A stretch of 64,000 nucleotides of DNA from Corynebacterium lactis (GTDB lineage: Bacteria; Actinomycetota; Actinomycetes; Mycobacteriales; Mycobacteriaceae), in NCBI RefSeq assembly GCF_900519355.1, contig NZ_ULHE01000001.1, positions 682,001 through 746,000 of the forward strand, read 5' to 3'. The position numbers were made by a program, and so were the translations under genes. Below, one piece after another: positions 33,495-43,778 of this stretch (position 1 is its first letter; each line of letters starts with the position of its first letter). The notes beneath the pieces are model-generated. The model was not told where the DNA came from, ran no database searches, and saw only the letters and a program-made list of their open reading frames with translations.

Positions 33495-33713
33495 GTGTTT
33501 AAACCGGGCGACAGAATTAACCTTTCGGGCGTGTTCGATGAACAAGGGGTTACTTTGGAACGCGCTGACACGGAGAGCTTCGGAGAATATGAATTCTCTA
33601 TTCAGCTAAGTTTTGCAGGGGCGCCGGGGTCCATTGCCGGTGCTGTGGATATCTCTACTTCCGGAGATATCTTAAGTATTGAGCTTGTCGGCATAGATAA
33701 GGCTATAGATTAA
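33495..33713 (+). CDS. Small orphan protein (72 residues), unknown
   Basis: A 72-residue open frame from GTG 33495 (MFKPGDRINLSGVFDEQG) to 33713, in the AT-rich interval. A modest GAGGG site lies 10-15 bases upstream. The composition is balanced and acidic with alternating strands (EYEFSIQLSFAG, SGDILSIELVG), more like a real small beta-protein than noise. No motif is recognised. It could be a remnant of an acquired element. Coding is uncertain. Confidence 0.4.
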   Translation: MFKPGDRINLSGVFDEQGVTLERADTESFGEYEFSIQLSFAGAPGSIAGAVDISTSGDILSIELVGIDKAID

Positions 33714-34018
33714 TTCAGGGCTCGTGGAAATGATGGGTCGTAGTTCTTCGCATCTATTTGTAGTATGAGCCTTTTATGAAATTTTCCCATTTGGGTTAAA
33801 TCCAATTGCGATTGTTGTATGACGGTGTTTCGCAGAGTAATTCAAAGTCTATAAATCGCTGAAATGCTATTCGTAGTTAGGGGATGATCGACTTTCCTGG
33901 CGATAATGGCCAGGCGCGAATTTGGCCGCCGAGGAGTTCGGCGCGTGCTGTGGTGACACTGCAACGAGGTAATTGGTATGGCGCAGCCTTCGCTAGAGAA
34001 AGTCGGCTTGGAGCCGTC
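33714..34018. other. Spacer without a recognised gene
   Basis: AT-rich for the first 170 bases, then GC-rich. An open frame from 33884 to 34111 runs through the lutC terminator and into lutC and is not credible. Nothing else was found. Confidence 0.5.
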
Positions 34019-34064
34019 AAAAAAAGCCCCCTGCCGCCCGAACGAATCGAGCGGCCAAGGGCCA
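34019..34064 (-). terminator. Terminator after lutC
   Basis: On the minus strand, GCCCTTGGCCGCTCGA pairs imperfectly with TCGGGCGGCAGGGGGC around a short loop and is followed by seven Ts. It ends the lutABC transcript. Confidence 0.75.
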
Positions 34065-34097
34065 GAAAGGTAAAGCCCGAAACCGAGCTTTCTGCGG

Positions 34098-34799
34098 CTA
34101 TCCCGCGATAATCACCATCAGCGTGCGGGGGCCGTGGACGCCCTCGACGCGGCTGAGTTCAATGTCGGAGGTCGCCGACGGGCCGGAGATCATCGTAATC
34201 GGCACGGTCGGGTCGGCCTCGCGCAGGCGCGTGATCGACTCCGGGATGCCGTAGACGACGCTGTCGGCCGGGACGACGCAGATGTGCACGTCGGGGACCA
34301 GCGTCAGCGCGCGGCGGCCACACGACGGCGAGCCGTCCAGGAAAATCGTTCCCGTCTCCGCGCAGGTCACCGCGGAGCTGGTCACGATCGCGTCCAGCGC
34401 GTCGAGCTCGCGGACGCCCATGCCCTCGTCGACGCGGATCTCGCCCTCTCCCGAGTCGAGGCCCTCGACCCAGGCACGGTCGAGCCCGGCCGGAATGCCA
34501 ATGACCTTGGCGCCAGCGTCGGCCACGGCCTTCTTCACAGCCGCGTTGATCTCGTCGGCACCCGCGCCGCAGCGGCGAACGTCGGCCTTATAGTCGGCAA
34601 TGCGCTCGTCGGCAAGCGAGATGACCTCCTCGCGCGGCATGTCGGAGGAGCGCTCGTAGTCGCGGGGGATGGCGAAGTGCTCGCCCGGGGTGCCGGTGAT
34701 GACGCCGGCCGAATCGGCCAGGTCCTTGCCGGAAAACGCAATCTTCTGGGCGTTGCGGATGCGGCCCAGGATCTCTTCCTTGGCGGATGAATTCGTCAT
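34098..34799 (-). CDS. lutC: L-lactate utilization protein LutC (LUD domain)
   Basis: A 233-residue LUD-domain protein (DUF162). Landmarks are GIPAGLDRAWVEGLDSGEGEIRV, ITSSAVTCAETGTIFLDGSP and RALTLVPDVHICVVPADSVVYGIP, which form the conserved core. With LutA and LutB it makes an L-lactate oxidase complex that feeds pyruvate into metabolism. ATG 34799 lies 3 bases after the lutB stop, indicating translational coupling, and a strong hairpin terminator follows its stop. An 11-mer motif copy (34607-34617) encodes Leu-Ala-Asp. Confidence 0.9.
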   Translation of the reverse strand: MTNSSAKEEILGRIRNAQKIAFSGKDLADSAGVITGTPGEHFAIPRDYERSSDMPREEVISLADERIADYKADVRRCGAGADEINAAVKKAVADAGAKVIGIPAGLDRAWVEGLDSGEGEIRVDEGMGVRELDALDAIVTSSAVTCAETGTIFLDGSPSCGRRALTLVPDVHICVVPADSVVYGIPESITRLREADPTVPITMISGPSATSDIELSRVEGVHGPRTLMVIIAG

Positions 34800-34802
34800 G
34801 GC

Positions 34803-36380
34803 CTAGGCCTCCTTGTCTGCAGAATCGTCGGTGCCGTCGGAATCGCCGAGGCGGCCGTTGATCTTCGTCGGAACCTGGTGGACGGCCTCGCCGGCCAGTT
34901 CGGACTTCAACTTCTCGGACTTCCACAGGGAGCGGAACGGCGTCTTCGGCGGCACAGGGGTGTCGCGGGCGTCGGACCAGCCGCCCAGGAACAGCGGCAG
35001 CCAGTGAATCTCGCCGTCCTTCAGGCCCAGGACGCGGGCCAGGGAAGCCATCTTCACAGTCATGTCCCAGACCTTCTGGTTGCCCATCACGAAGCCGAGG
35101 GTCTTGAAAATCTTGCCCTCCACCGGCGGGGTGTGCTCGGTGACCTTCTTGTGGCGCAGCTCCAGCAGCGCGGCCGGGATGTCGATGCGCACCGGGCAGA
35201 CCTCGAAGCAGGCGCCGCACAGCGAGGACGCATACGGCAGCGAGGCGTTCGGGTCATCGTAGGAGTCCATGCCGGTCAGCTGCGGCGAGAGGATCGCGCC
35301 GATCGGGCCCGGGTAGACCGAACCGTAGGCGTGGCCGCCGACGTGCTCGTAGACCGGGCAGATGTTCAGGCAGGCCGAGCAGCGGATGCACTTCAGCGCC
35401 TCGCGGCCAATCGGGTCCGCCAGCGTCGCGGAGCGGCCGTTGTCCAGCAGCACAATGTGGAAGTTCTTCGGGCCGTCGCCCTCCGTGGTGCCCGTCCACA
35501 GCGAGGTGTACGGGTTCATGCGCTCGCCTGTCGACGACCGCGGCAGCAGCTGCAGGAAGACCTCGAGATCCTGGAACGTGGGTAGGAGCTTCTCGATGCC
35601 CATCACGGAAATCAGCGTCTCCGGCAGGGTCAGGCACATGCGGCCGTTGCCCTCGGACTCGACGATGGCGACGGTGCCGGTCTCCGCGACGCCGAAGTTG
35701 GCGCCACAGATCGCGACCTTGGCCTGCATGAACTGCTCGCGCAGGAACTTGCGGGAGGCCTCGGCGAGATCCGCCGGGTTGGCCTTCAGGTCCGGGTCCA
35801 CGCCCGGGATGCCCTTGAGGAAGATCTCGCGGATGTCCTCGCGGTTGCGGTGGATGGCCGGGACCAGGATGTGGCTCGGCATATCGTCGGCCAGCTGGAC
35901 AATCAGCTCCGCCAGGTCGGTCTCGCGGGCGGTGATGCCGGCGTCGGCAAGCGCCTCGTTCAGGCCGATCTCCTGCGTGGCCATCGACTTGATCTTGACC
36001 ACCTTCTCCTCGCCGGTGGCCTTGACCAGCTCGGTGACAATCCGGTTGGCCTCGGCGGCGTCGCGCGCCCAGTGGACGTGGCCGCCAGCGGCGGTGACGG
36101 AGGCCTCGAACTGCTCCAGCAGCTCCGGCATCCGGGCCATTACGTCGCGCTTGATGGAGCTACCGGCCAGACGCAGGGCCTCCCAGTCGTTCTTCTCGGC
36201 GACGACGCGGGCGCGCTTGGCGCGAATGGTGTGGGTCGCATGGCCGACGTTTTGGCGCATGCGGGTGTTTTGCAGCTCGTCGTGCGCTGCCTTGGTGAAT
36301 CCGCGGGAGCCTCGGATGTGGCCGACGCCCTTCGGGGCGCGCGGCGGCAGCGTCGGCATGCCAACGTTGACGGGAGCCAT
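34803..36380 (-). CDS. lutB: L-lactate utilization iron-sulfur protein LutB
   Basis: A 525-residue protein with an N-terminal LUD domain and a C-terminal ferredoxin-like region. The two 4Fe-4S sites are CIRCSACLNICPVY and CGACFEVCPVRID. A third conserved stretch is FGVAETGTVAIVESEGNGR in the LUD domain. The protein passes electrons from lactate oxidation, probably to the quinone pool. ATG 36380 overlaps the last base of the lutA stop (TAATG), so lutA and lutB are coupled. An 11-mer copy lies at 35942-35952. Confidence 0.93.
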   Translation of the reverse strand: MAPVNVGMPTLPPRAPKGVGHIRGSRGFTKAAHDELQNTRMRQNVGHATHTIRAKRARVVAEKNDWEALRLAGSSIKRDVMARMPELLEQFEASVTAAGGHVHWARDAAEANRIVTELVKATGEEKVVKIKSMATQEIGLNEALADAGITARETDLAELIVQLADDMPSHILVPAIHRNREDIREIFLKGIPGVDPDLKANPADLAEASRKFLREQFMQAKVAICGANFGVAETGTVAIVESEGNGRMCLTLPETLISVMGIEKLLPTFQDLEVFLQLLPRSSTGERMNPYTSLWTGTTEGDGPKNFHIVLLDNGRSATLADPIGREALKCIRCSACLNICPVYEHVGGHAYGSVYPGPIGAILSPQLTGMDSYDDPNASLPYASSLCGACFEVCPVRIDIPAALLELRHKKVTEHTPPVEGKIFKTLGFVMGNQKVWDMTVKMASLARVLGLKDGEIHWLPLFLGGWSDARDTPVPPKTPFRSLWKSEKLKSELAGEAVHQVPTKINGRLGDSDGTDDSADKEA

Positions 36381-37168
36381 TACTTCTCACCTCGCAGGAG
36401 AGCTTCTTGCCTGGCGTGCAGGTCAAAGGGGTGTTCCTTGGTCGATGCCAGAATCTCCGCCAGGTGGACCGCGTGGACCCCGGCATTTTGGCGGCGCAGC
36501 GCGCCGCCGATGTTGAGCAGGCAGGAGGCGTCGCCGGCGGTGACGAACTCGGCGTTGGTCGAGCGGATGTTCGCGGTCTTGTCCGCGACCATCGAGGCCG
36601 AGGTCTCGGCGTTCTTCACAGAGAAGGTGCCGCCGAAGCCGCAGCACTCCGCCGCGCCCGGCAGCTCGCGCAGGTCAATGCCCTCGACCGCGCTGAGCAG
36701 CTTCCACGGCCGGTCGCCGACCTTCAGCACACGCAGACTGTGGCAGGTGGAGTGGTAGGTCACCGAGTGCGGGAAGTAGGCCCCGACGTCCGTGACACCG
36801 GCGACGTCGACGATGAATTCGGACAGGTCCAGGGTCTTGTTCGCGCAGGCGACGGCCGCGTTGGCCTGGCTCTTCGTTCCGTAGCGCTCCGCAATCATCG
36901 GGTGCTGGTGGCGGACCGCGCCAGCGCAGGAACCGGAGGGCGCGACGACGTAGTCAATCGACGAATCGGAAAAGGCGTCTGCGTAGTTGTCCAGCTGCGG
37001 AAGGATCTCCTTCTGATAGCCGGTGTTGACGTGCATCTGGCCGCAGCAGGTCTGCTGGGTGGGGAAGACGACGTCGCATCCGAGACGGGTCAGAATCTTG
37101 GCCGTGGCCTCGACTGCGTCCGGAAACATCGTGTCCCCGATGCAGGTTGCGAATAGTGCTACCTTCAC
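36380..37168 (-). CDS. lutA: L-lactate utilization protein LutA (CCG-domain oxidoreductase)
   Basis: A 262-residue protein with two cysteine-rich CCG domains: CCGQMHVNTGYQ near residue 41 and CCGFGGTFSVKN near 171, each preceded by a conserved Cys/His region. This matches LutA/LldE and heterodisulfide-reductase subunits that bind unusual Fe-S clusters. The first gene of the lutABC operon; ATG 37168 is preceded by GGAGTCACC. No GntR-type LldR regulator is adjacent, so control comes from elsewhere. Confidence 0.9.
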   Translation of the reverse strand: MKVALFATCIGDTMFPDAVEATAKILTRLGCDVVFPTQQTCCGQMHVNTGYQKEILPQLDNYADAFSDSSIDYVVAPSGSCAGAVRHQHPMIAERYGTKSQANAAVACANKTLDLSEFIVDVAGVTDVGAYFPHSVTYHSTCHSLRVLKVGDRPWKLLSAVEGIDLRELPGAAECCGFGGTFSVKNAETSASMVADKTANIRSTNAEFVTAGDASCLLNIGGALRRQNAGVHAVHLAEILASTKEHPFDLHARQEALLRGEK

Positions 37169-37500
37169 GGTGACTCCAAGGGGTTTTTGCGGGTAAGGCT
37201 ATGCAGTTTTATATGTTCAGAGCTTACGCGAAAACCGCGTTGCACTTAATCGTGAAAGCCCCTTGAAGAGCGTTATTTTCAGTGGGAACTTTCACACCGG
37301 AATTTTTTGCGAAAGCAGGCGCTCGAGATGTAGGGCCGCGTGGCGGTCGCGCGGGGCGCGAAGGTGCCGTGGAAGGTGCGGCGGCGTGGCGCGCGTCGGC
37401 AAGTGGGAGGGAAGGCGGGAGGGCCGGCAGGGTGACGGGGAAGCGGATAGGGGAGGGCGAAGTTCCCCGGGGGCGCGATGACCTAATAGGATAGGCAATC
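37169..37500. other. Divergent spacer between lutA and argS
   Basis: It must carry the promoter of lutABC (minus) and of argS (plus). AT-rich stretches (GTTTTATATG, TTATTTTC) lie near the lutA side and a GC-rich stretch near argS. A one-base variant of the 11-mer (CGTCGGCAAGT) occurs near 37394. No gene is seen. Confidence 0.4.
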
Positions 37501-39153
37501 GTGAATCCTGCTGATCTTGCTGTACTAGTCCGAAAAGTCACCGTCCAGGTGCTCACCTCGCACGACGCCGACGTCTCGCTCGTGCCGGAGGCCCCGACCG
37601 TGGAGCGCCCGCGCAACCCGGAGCACGGCGATTACGCCACCAATATCGCGATGCAGCTGGGCAAGCGCGTCGGCATGGTGCCGCGCAACCTCGCAGTGGA
37701 GATCGCCGAGGCACTGGGAGCCTCCGAGGGCGTCGACTCGGCGGAGGTCGCGGGCCCGGGCTTCATCAACATCCGGCTGGCCTCGGACGCGCAGGGCAAG
37801 ATCGTCTCCGAGGTGCTCGCGGCGGGAGAGGCCTGGGGCAACGCCGACTTCAACGCGGGCCTGGACGTCAACCTGGAGTTCGTCTCGGCCAACCCGACCG
37901 GCCCGATCCACCTGGGCGGCACCCGCTGGGCGGCGGTCGGCGACGCTCTCGGCCGGATCCTGGCCACGACCGGCGCCAAGGTCACCCGCGAGTACTACTT
38001 CAACGACCACGGCCGACAGATTGACCGCTTCTCCAATTCCCTGGTGGCTGCGGCCCGCAACGAGCCGACCCCTGAGGACGGCTACGGCGGAGACTACATC
38101 CAGGACATCGCGGCGGCCGTGCTGAAGGACAACCCGCAGGCGCTCGAGGGCACCGAGGACGAGGTGCGCGAGAACTTCCGCGCCGCCGGCGTCGAGATGA
38201 TGTTCGCCCACATCAAGTCCTCGCTGCACGAGTTCGGCACCGACTTCGACGTCTTCTTCCACGAGAACTCCCTGTTCGAGTCGGGCGAGGTCGCCTCCGC
38301 GGTGAACTACCTGAAGGAAAACGGCAAGCTCTACGAGCACGACGGCGCCTGGTGGCTGAAGTCCACCGACTACGGCGACGACAAGGACCGCGTCGTAATC
38401 AAGTCCGACGGCGACGCCGCCTACATCGCGGGCGACATCGCCTACGTCAAGAACAAGTTCGACCGCGGCCACAACCTGGCCATCTACATGCTGGGCGCCG
38501 ACCACCACGGCTACATCGCCCGCCTACGCGCCGCCGCGGCGGCCCTGGGCTACAACGCCGACGGCGTCGAGGTGCTCATCGGCCAGATGGTCAACCTGCT
38601 GCGCGACGGCAAGGCCGTAAAGATGTCCAAGCGCGCCGGCACCGTCGTCACCCTCGACGACCTGGTGGAGGCAATCGGCGTCGACGCCGCCCGCTACGCG
38701 ATGATCCGCTCCTCGGTCGACTCCAGCCTGGACATCGACCTGGGGCTGTGGGAGTCGCAGTCGAGCGACAACCCGGTCTACTACGTCCAGTACGGCCACG
38801 CCCGCCTGTGCTCGATCGGTCGCCGTGCAGCCGAGGCCGGGGTCTCCAGCGAGGGCGCCGACTTCGGCCTGCTGGTCGAGGACCGCGAGGGCGAGCTGAT
38901 TCGCACCATCGGCGAGTTCCCGGCAGTGGTCAAGTCCGCAGCTGACCTGCGCGAGCCGCACCGCGTCGCCCGCTACGCCGAGCAGCTGGCCGGCGTGTTC
39001 CACCGCTTCTACGACACCTGCCAGATCCTGCCGAAGTCCGGCGAGGAGGTCGCCGACCTGCACCGCGCCCGTCTGGGCCTGGCGGAGGCCACCCGCCAGA
39101 CGCTGGCCAACGCCCTCGGCCTGCTGGGCGTCACCGCGCCCGAGCGCATGTAG
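37501..39153 (+). CDS. argS: Arginyl-tRNA synthetase
   Basis: A 550-residue class I synthetase. The N-terminal Arg-RS domain is residues 1-95. The HIGH-like motif is [13 protein letters not shown] and the KMSKS-like motif is KMSKRAGT, followed by [16 protein letters not shown]-type anticodon-binding domain ends the protein ([22 protein letters not shown]). It charges tRNA-Arg; one such tRNA, Arg(CCG), is 5 kb away. The start is GTG 37501 with AGGATAGG upstream. It leads the argS-lysA-hom-thrB cluster that is conserved in corynebacteria. Confidence 0.95.
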   Translation: MNPADLAVLVRKVTVQVLTSHDADVSLVPEAPTVERPRNPEHGDYATNIAMQLGKRVGMVPRNLAVEIAEALGASEGVDSAEVAGPGFINIRLASDAQGKIVSEVLAAGEAWGNADFNAGLDVNLEFVSANPTGPIHLGGTRWAAVGDALGRILATTGAKVTREYYFNDHGRQIDRFSNSLVAAARNEPTPEDGYGGDYIQDIAAAVLKDNPQALEGTEDEVRENFRAAGVEMMFAHIKSSLHEFGTDFDVFFHENSLFESGEVASAVNYLKENGKLYEHDGAWWLKSTDYGDDKDRVVIKSDGDAAYIAGDIAYVKNKFDRGHNLAIYMLGADHHGYIARLRAAAAALGYNADGVEVLIGQMVNLLRDGKAVKMSKRAGTVVTLDDLVEAIGVDAARYAMIRSSVDSSLDIDLGLWESQSSDNPVYYVQYGHARLCSIGRRAAEAGVSSEGADFGLLVEDREGELIRTIGEFPAVVKSAADLREPHRVARYAEQLAGVFHRFYDTCQILPKSGEEVADLHRARLGLAEATRQTLANALGLLGVTAPERM

Positions 39154-39201
39154 CCGCGTCGCCGCGAATACGTCAAGACATCTGAGAAGGAGACACGCCC
39201 A

Positions 39202-40619
39202 GTGCCAATCCTCGGTAACGGCTTCGAGCTCGGCGGCTACACCCGCCCGGACGCGACCCAATTCAACGAACTGCCTGCCCACGTCTGGCCGGCCACGGCC
39301 CGCCGCCGCGGCGCGGACGAGCCCCGCCCCGGATCCGTCGAGGTCGGCGGCGTCAGCCTGGCCGAGATTGCTGAGGAGTTCGGCACCCCGGTCTTCGTCG
39401 TCGACGAGCTCGACTTCCGCTCCCGCTGTCGCTCGATGGCGGAGGCCTTCCGCGGCGCCGCCAACGTCCACTACGCATCCAAGGCGTTCCTGTCGAAGGC
39501 CATCGCCCGCTGGGTGAGGGAGGAGGGGCTCCACCTCGATGTCGCCTCCGGCAACGAGATGGCCATCGCCCTGGCCGCGGACTTCCCGGCCGCGGACATG
39601 ACCTTCCACGGCAACAACAAGTCGCGCTCCGAGCTGCGCGACGCCGTCGCCGCCGGCGTGGGCCGCATCGTGCTGGACTCCCGCTCCGAGCTGCGCCGCC
39701 TCTCCGAGGTCGCGGCCGAGGCGGGCGTCGTCCAGGACGTGCTGGTGCGCGTCAAGCCCGGCGTGGAGGCGCACACCCACGAGTTCATCGCCACCGCGCA
39801 CGAGGACCAGAAGTTCGGCTTCTCCATCGCGTCCGGCTCCGCGCTGGCCGCCGCAGACGCCGTCGAGGCTGACCCGAACCTGCGCCTGGTGGGCCTGCAC
39901 TGCCACATCGGCTCGCAGATCGTCGACGCCGACGGCTTCATCCTCGCGGCCGAGCGCGTCTTCGGCGTCGTGGAGGCGCTGGTCGCCCGCCACGGTACGG
40001 AAATCTCGGAGCACTTCCATATCCTCGACCTGGGCGCGGCTTCGGCATCGCCTACACCGCCGGCGAGCAGCCGCTGGACGTGGCCCCGCTTGCCGACGAG
40101 ATACTCGGCGCCGTCGAGGAGCTGGCGCAGCGCATCGGAATCGCGACTCCGAACGTCGCGGTGGAGCCCGGCCGCGCCATCGTGGGCCCGTCGATGGTGA
40201 CGGTCTACGAGGTGGGGACCCTGAAGGACGTCACCGTCGACGAGGGCGTGACCAGGCGTTACCTCTCCGTGGACGGCGGAATGAGCGATAATATTCGCCC
40301 CGCGCTGTATCGCTCGGTCTACGATGGCCGGGTCGTCAATCGGGAGGTCTCCGGCGCCCGCATCCCGACTCGCGTCGTCGGAAAGCACTGCGAGTCCGGC
40401 GACATCTTGATCAACGACGCTTCGTACCCGGACGACATTGCCGAGGGGGACTTGTTCGCCCTGGCTGCGACTGGTGCATACTGTTACGCAATGGCCAGCC
40501 GTTACAACATGCTGACCCGCCCGCCGGTGGTGTCGGTGCGTGATGGTAAGGTAACCCAAATTTTAAGAAGAGAAACCCTGCAAGACCTACTTAGCCTGGA
40601 GTGTGAGACGCCACGATGA
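39202..40619 (+). pseudogene. lysA: Diaminopimelate decarboxylase with a frameshift
   Basis: LysA converts meso-diaminopimelate to lysine using PLP. GTG 39202 follows GAAGGAG. The first part reads well to EHFHILDLG (PLP-lysine motif [15 protein letters not shown] intact). It then turns into SPTPPASS. The family motif at this point is LGGGFGIAY; the DNA reads GGCGCGGCTTC where GGCGGCGGCTTC is needed, so one G is missing near 40034-40038. The second frame carries [32 protein letters not shown] and [11 protein letters not shown] and stops at 40619, overlapping hom. Restored length is 472 residues. A lysine auxotroph or a sequence error are the two readings. Confidence 0.85.
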
Positions 40620-41950
40620 CAGCTGCAACGAATAACCCCGGAAAGGGCGAGGGCCAGAAGGTCGGCGTAGCTATTCTCGGACTCGGCACGGTCGGCACCG
40701 AGGTGCTGCGCCTGCTGAACGAGAAGTCGGAGGACTTTGAGCGCCGCATCGGCGGCCCCGTCGAGGTTGTCGGCGTGGCCGTGAGCGACAAGTCCAAGCC
40801 GCGCCCGAACGTCGACCCGGACCTGATCACCGACGATGCCTTCTCGCTGGTCCAGCGTGACGACGTCGACCTGGTCGTCGAGGTTATCGGTGGCATCGAC
40901 TACCCGCGCCGCGTCGTCCTGGAGGCCCTGCGCGCCGGCAAGTCCGTCGTCACCGCGAATAAGGCCCTGGTCGCGGCGCACGGCGCCGAGCTCTCCGAGG
41001 CCGCGGATTCCTCCGGGGCGGACCTCTTCTTCGAGGCCGCCGTCGCCGCCGCGATCCCCGTCGTCGGCCCGCTGCGTCGCTCCCTGGCGGGCGACACGGT
41101 CAACAAGGTCGTCGGCATCGTCAACGGCACCACCAACTTCATCCTGGACGCGATGGACTCCACCGGCGCGGACTACAAGGAGATGCTGGCCGAGGCGACC
41201 CGCCTGGGCTACGCGGAGGCCGACCCGACCGCCGACGTCGAGGGCCACGACGCCGCCTCCAAGGCCGCGATCCTCGCCGGCCTGGCCTTCCACACTCGCG
41301 TCACCGCGGCGGACGTCTACTGCGAGGGCATCTCCAAGATCACCGCGGACGACATCGCCGCCGCCAAGCGCGCCGACTGCACCATCAAGCTGCTGGCGAC
41401 CTGTGAGCGTGTCGTCGACGAAAACGGCGTCGAGTCCATCTCCGCCCGCGTGTACCCGGCACTGATTCCTCGCCGCCACCCGCTGGCGACCGTCCGCGAG
41501 TCCTTCAACGCGGTCTTCATCGAGGCAGAGGCCGCAGGCCGCCTGATGTTTTACGGCAACGGCGCGGGCGGCAACCCGACCGCGTCGGCGGTGCTAGGCG
41601 ACCTGGTCGCTGCGGCCCGCAACATCGTCCACGGCGGCCGCGCCCCGGGCGATTCCACCTACGCCAACCTCCCGATCCTGGACTTCGGACAAGTGCGCAC
41701 TCGCTACCACATCGATCTTCACGTCGACGACCGCGTCGGCGTCCTCGCGGACGTCGCCCGGATCTTCTCTGACAACGGCATCTCCCTGCGCACCGTGCGC
41801 CAGGAGGGCTCCGACGAGGGCGCGCGCCTGGTCGTCGTGACCCACCAGGCGCTCGAGCGCGACCTGGAGGCCACCGTCGAGAAGCTGCGCTCCAACGACG
41901 CCGTGCTGGCCGTCAACAACGTCATCCGCATCGAGGGAATGGACGTCTAG
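40616..41950 (+). CDS. hom: Homoserine dehydrogenase
   Basis: A 444-residue NAD(P)-dependent enzyme that reduces aspartate semialdehyde to homoserine, for threonine and methionine. The Rossmann motif is [31 protein letters not shown] and [27 protein letters not shown] are the substrate-binding core. The C-terminal ACT-type domain ([31 protein letters not shown]) mediates threonine feedback, as known for C. glutamicum Hom. ATG 40616 overlaps the lysA stop by 4 bases (ATGA). thrB starts 1 base after its stop. Confidence 0.95.
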   Translation: MTAATNNPGKGEGQKVGVAILGLGTVGTEVLRLLNEKSEDFERRIGGPVEVVGVAVSDKSKPRPNVDPDLITDDAFSLVQRDDVDLVVEVIGGIDYPRRVVLEALRAGKSVVTANKALVAAHGAELSEAADSSGADLFFEAAVAAAIPVVGPLRRSLAGDTVNKVVGIVNGTTNFILDAMDSTGADYKEMLAEATRLGYAEADPTADVEGHDAASKAAILAGLAFHTRVTAADVYCEGISKITADDIAAAKRADCTIKLLATCERVVDENGVESISARVYPALIPRRHPLATVRESFNAVFIEAEAAGRLMFYGNGAGGNPTASAVLGDLVAAARNIVHGGRAPGDSTYANLPILDFGQVRTRYHIDLHVDDRVGVLADVARIFSDNGISLRTVRQEGSDEGARLVVVTHQALERDLEATVEKLRSNDAVLAVNNVIRIEGMDV

Positions 41951-41951
41951 G

Positions 41952-42878
41952 ATGGCACAGGAACTTTACCCTGGTCAGAAGGTGCGCGTCACGGTCGCCG
42001 GTTCCTCCGCAAACCTCGGCCCCGGCTTCGACACGCTGGGCCTGGCCGTCTCCCTCTACGACATCGTGGAGGTTGAGGTCACCGAGTCCGGCGTCGCCGT
42101 CGAGATCCACGGCGAGGGCGAGCACGACCTGCCGCGCAACGAGTCCCACCTGGTCGTCCGCGCAATCCGCGCAGGCCTGCGCGCCGCCGGCGTCGAGGCC
42201 CCGGGCCTGTCCGTGGTCTGCCACAACGTCATCCCGCAGTCGCGCGGCCTGGGCTCCTCCGCCGCCGCCGCGGTCGCGGGCGTGGCCGCAGCCAACGGCC
42301 TGGCCGGTTTCCCGCTTACCGACGAGCAGGTCATCCAGGAGTCCTCGGTCTTCGAGGGACACCCGGATAACGCGGCCGCGTCGGTCCTCGGTGGCGCCGT
42401 CGTGAGCTGGACGGACAAGCCGGTCGACGGCCGCACGGCCCCGCAGTATCACGCGGTGGGCATCCCGGTGCACGAGTCCATCCGCGCGACCGCCCTGGTC
42501 CCGGCGTTCCACGCCTCCACCAATGCGGTGCGCCAGGTGCTGCCGAGCGATGTGTCGCACGTCGACGCGCGATTCAACGTCTCCCGCACGGCCGTGATGA
42601 CCGCGGCGCTGCAGTCCCACCCGGAGCTGCTCTGGGAGGGCACCCGCGACCGCCTGCACCAGCCGTACCGCGCGGACGTTTTGCCGGTCACCGCGGAGTG
42701 GGTCAACCGCCTGCGTAACCGCGGCTACGCGGCATTCCTCTCCGGCGCGGGCCCGACCTGCATGGTGCTCGGTACCGAGCCGGTAGCGGAGAAGATCCTC
42801 GACGACGCCCGCGAGGCGGGCATCAAGGTCATGGAGCTAGGTATCGGCGCTCCCGTAAAGGTCGAGGTCGAGGGCTAA
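41952..42878 (+). CDS. thrB: Homoserine kinase
   Basis: A 308-residue GHMP kinase. The P-loop-like motif is [16 protein letters not shown]; the N-terminal [14 protein letters not shown] and the C-terminal [11 protein letters not shown] are standard GHMP motifs 1 and 3. It phosphorylates homoserine for threonine synthesis; thrC is not in the window. The start ATG 41952 is adjacent to the hom stop. No clear terminator was seen before the convergent dioxygenase gene 33 bases on. Confidence 0.95.
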   Translation: MAQELYPGQKVRVTVAGSSANLGPGFDTLGLAVSLYDIVEVEVTESGVAVEIHGEGEHDLPRNESHLVVRAIRAGLRAAGVEAPGLSVVCHNVIPQSRGLGSSAAAAVAGVAAANGLAGFPLTDEQVIQESSVFEGHPDNAAASVLGGAVVSWTDKPVDGRTAPQYHAVGIPVHESIRATALVPAFHASTNAVRQVLPSDVSHVDARFNVSRTAVMTAALQSHPELLWEGTRDRLHQPYRADVLPVTAEWVNRLRNRGYAAFLSGAGPTCMVLGTEPVAEKILDDAREAGIKVMELGIGAPVKVEVEG

Positions 42879-42911
42879 AGTAGGCCCAGAGCTAAGCAAA
42901 GGAGGCCGGAG

Positions 42912-43712
42912 CTACTCGCCGGCCAGGGCGTAGGACGTCATCGAGACGCTGCCGCCCTGGTATCCGACGGCGAAGGGCTCCGGCTTTTGTCCTTCCGCAT
43001 CAGCAAGCGCCGCCAGGTAGAGCAGCGGGATGAAGTGGTCCGGGGTGGGGACGGACATTCCGAACTCGCGCTGCTTGGTCAGGGCTAAGACGTCCCCGGG
43101 GTTCGAGAGCATCAGCTCCTGGGCCTTCTCGTCGAAGCGCTGAGCCCAGTCGTAGGCCGCGTCGGGCTTAGAGAAGTCGATAGCGCGCAGGTTGTGCACC
43201 ACGTTGCCGCTGCCCAGGATGAGGATTCCGCGGCGGCGCAGTTCGTTTAGCTTCGCGGCCAACTCCATGTGGTAGTCCATGCCCTTGAACGCGTTGATGC
43301 TCAGCTGGACCACGGGGATGTCGGCCTTGGGGAAGACGTGCGCCAACACGGACCACGTGCCGTGGTCGATGCCCCAGCCGTCCTGGTCCATGCCGACCCA
43401 GTCGGGCTTGATGACCTCGGCGACCTCGTGCGCGAGGTCCGGCAGGCCCGGGGCGGGGTAGTTGAACTCGTTGAGTTCCTTGGGGAAGCCGTAGAAGTCG
43501 TGGATGGTCCGCGGGTTTGGCATCGCCGTGACCATCGTGGCGTTCGCATACCAGTGGGCGCTGACCGCCAGGATGCCCCGGGGCGTCGGCACGGCCTTGC
43601 CGAAGTCGGCCCAGGCTTGCGTGAAGCGGTTGGACTCGAGTGTGTTCATCGGGGTTCCGTGCCCGATGAAAGCTGCGGGCATAAGGGGAGTGGTCACGTC
43701 GTTTGCGCTCAT
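42912..43712 (-). CDS. Class III extradiol dioxygenase, DODA (YgiD) type
   Basis: A 266-residue protein of the LigB/DODA family. Metal-ligand regions are FIGHGTP, AVSAHWYA, VVHNLRAIDF and TPDHFIPLLY. E. coli YgiD acts on L-DOPA in vitro; the natural substrate of bacterial homologues is unclear. ATG 43712 (MSANDVTTPLMP) is chosen over an earlier in-frame ATG at 43748 because family proteins begin near this point. It stands between thrB and an acyl-CoA synthetase gene, both insertions relative to the thrB-rho order I recall for mycobacteria. Confidence 0.85.
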   Translation of the reverse strand: MSANDVTTPLMPAAFIGHGTPMNTLESNRFTQAWADFGKAVPTPRGILAVSAHWYANATMVTAMPNPRTIHDFYGFPKELNEFNYPAPGLPDLAHEVAEVIKPDWVGMDQDGWGIDHGTWSVLAHVFPKADIPVVQLSINAFKGMDYHMELAAKLNELRRRGILILGSGNVVHNLRAIDFSKPDAAYDWAQRFDEKAQELMLSNPGDVLALTKQREFGMSVPTPDHFIPLLYLAALADAEGQKPEPFAVGYQGGSVSMTSYALAGE

Positions 43713-43778
43713 GGAGCACATCATCCCGCAAATATGGGGACGTGTCAACTAGTGGCGCGAGTGTCGCCCTTGCCGCGC

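Noticed and set aside
33884..34111. 75-codon ORF in the AT-rich spacer
   Set aside because: It runs through a strong terminator and into lutC, with no ribosome site.
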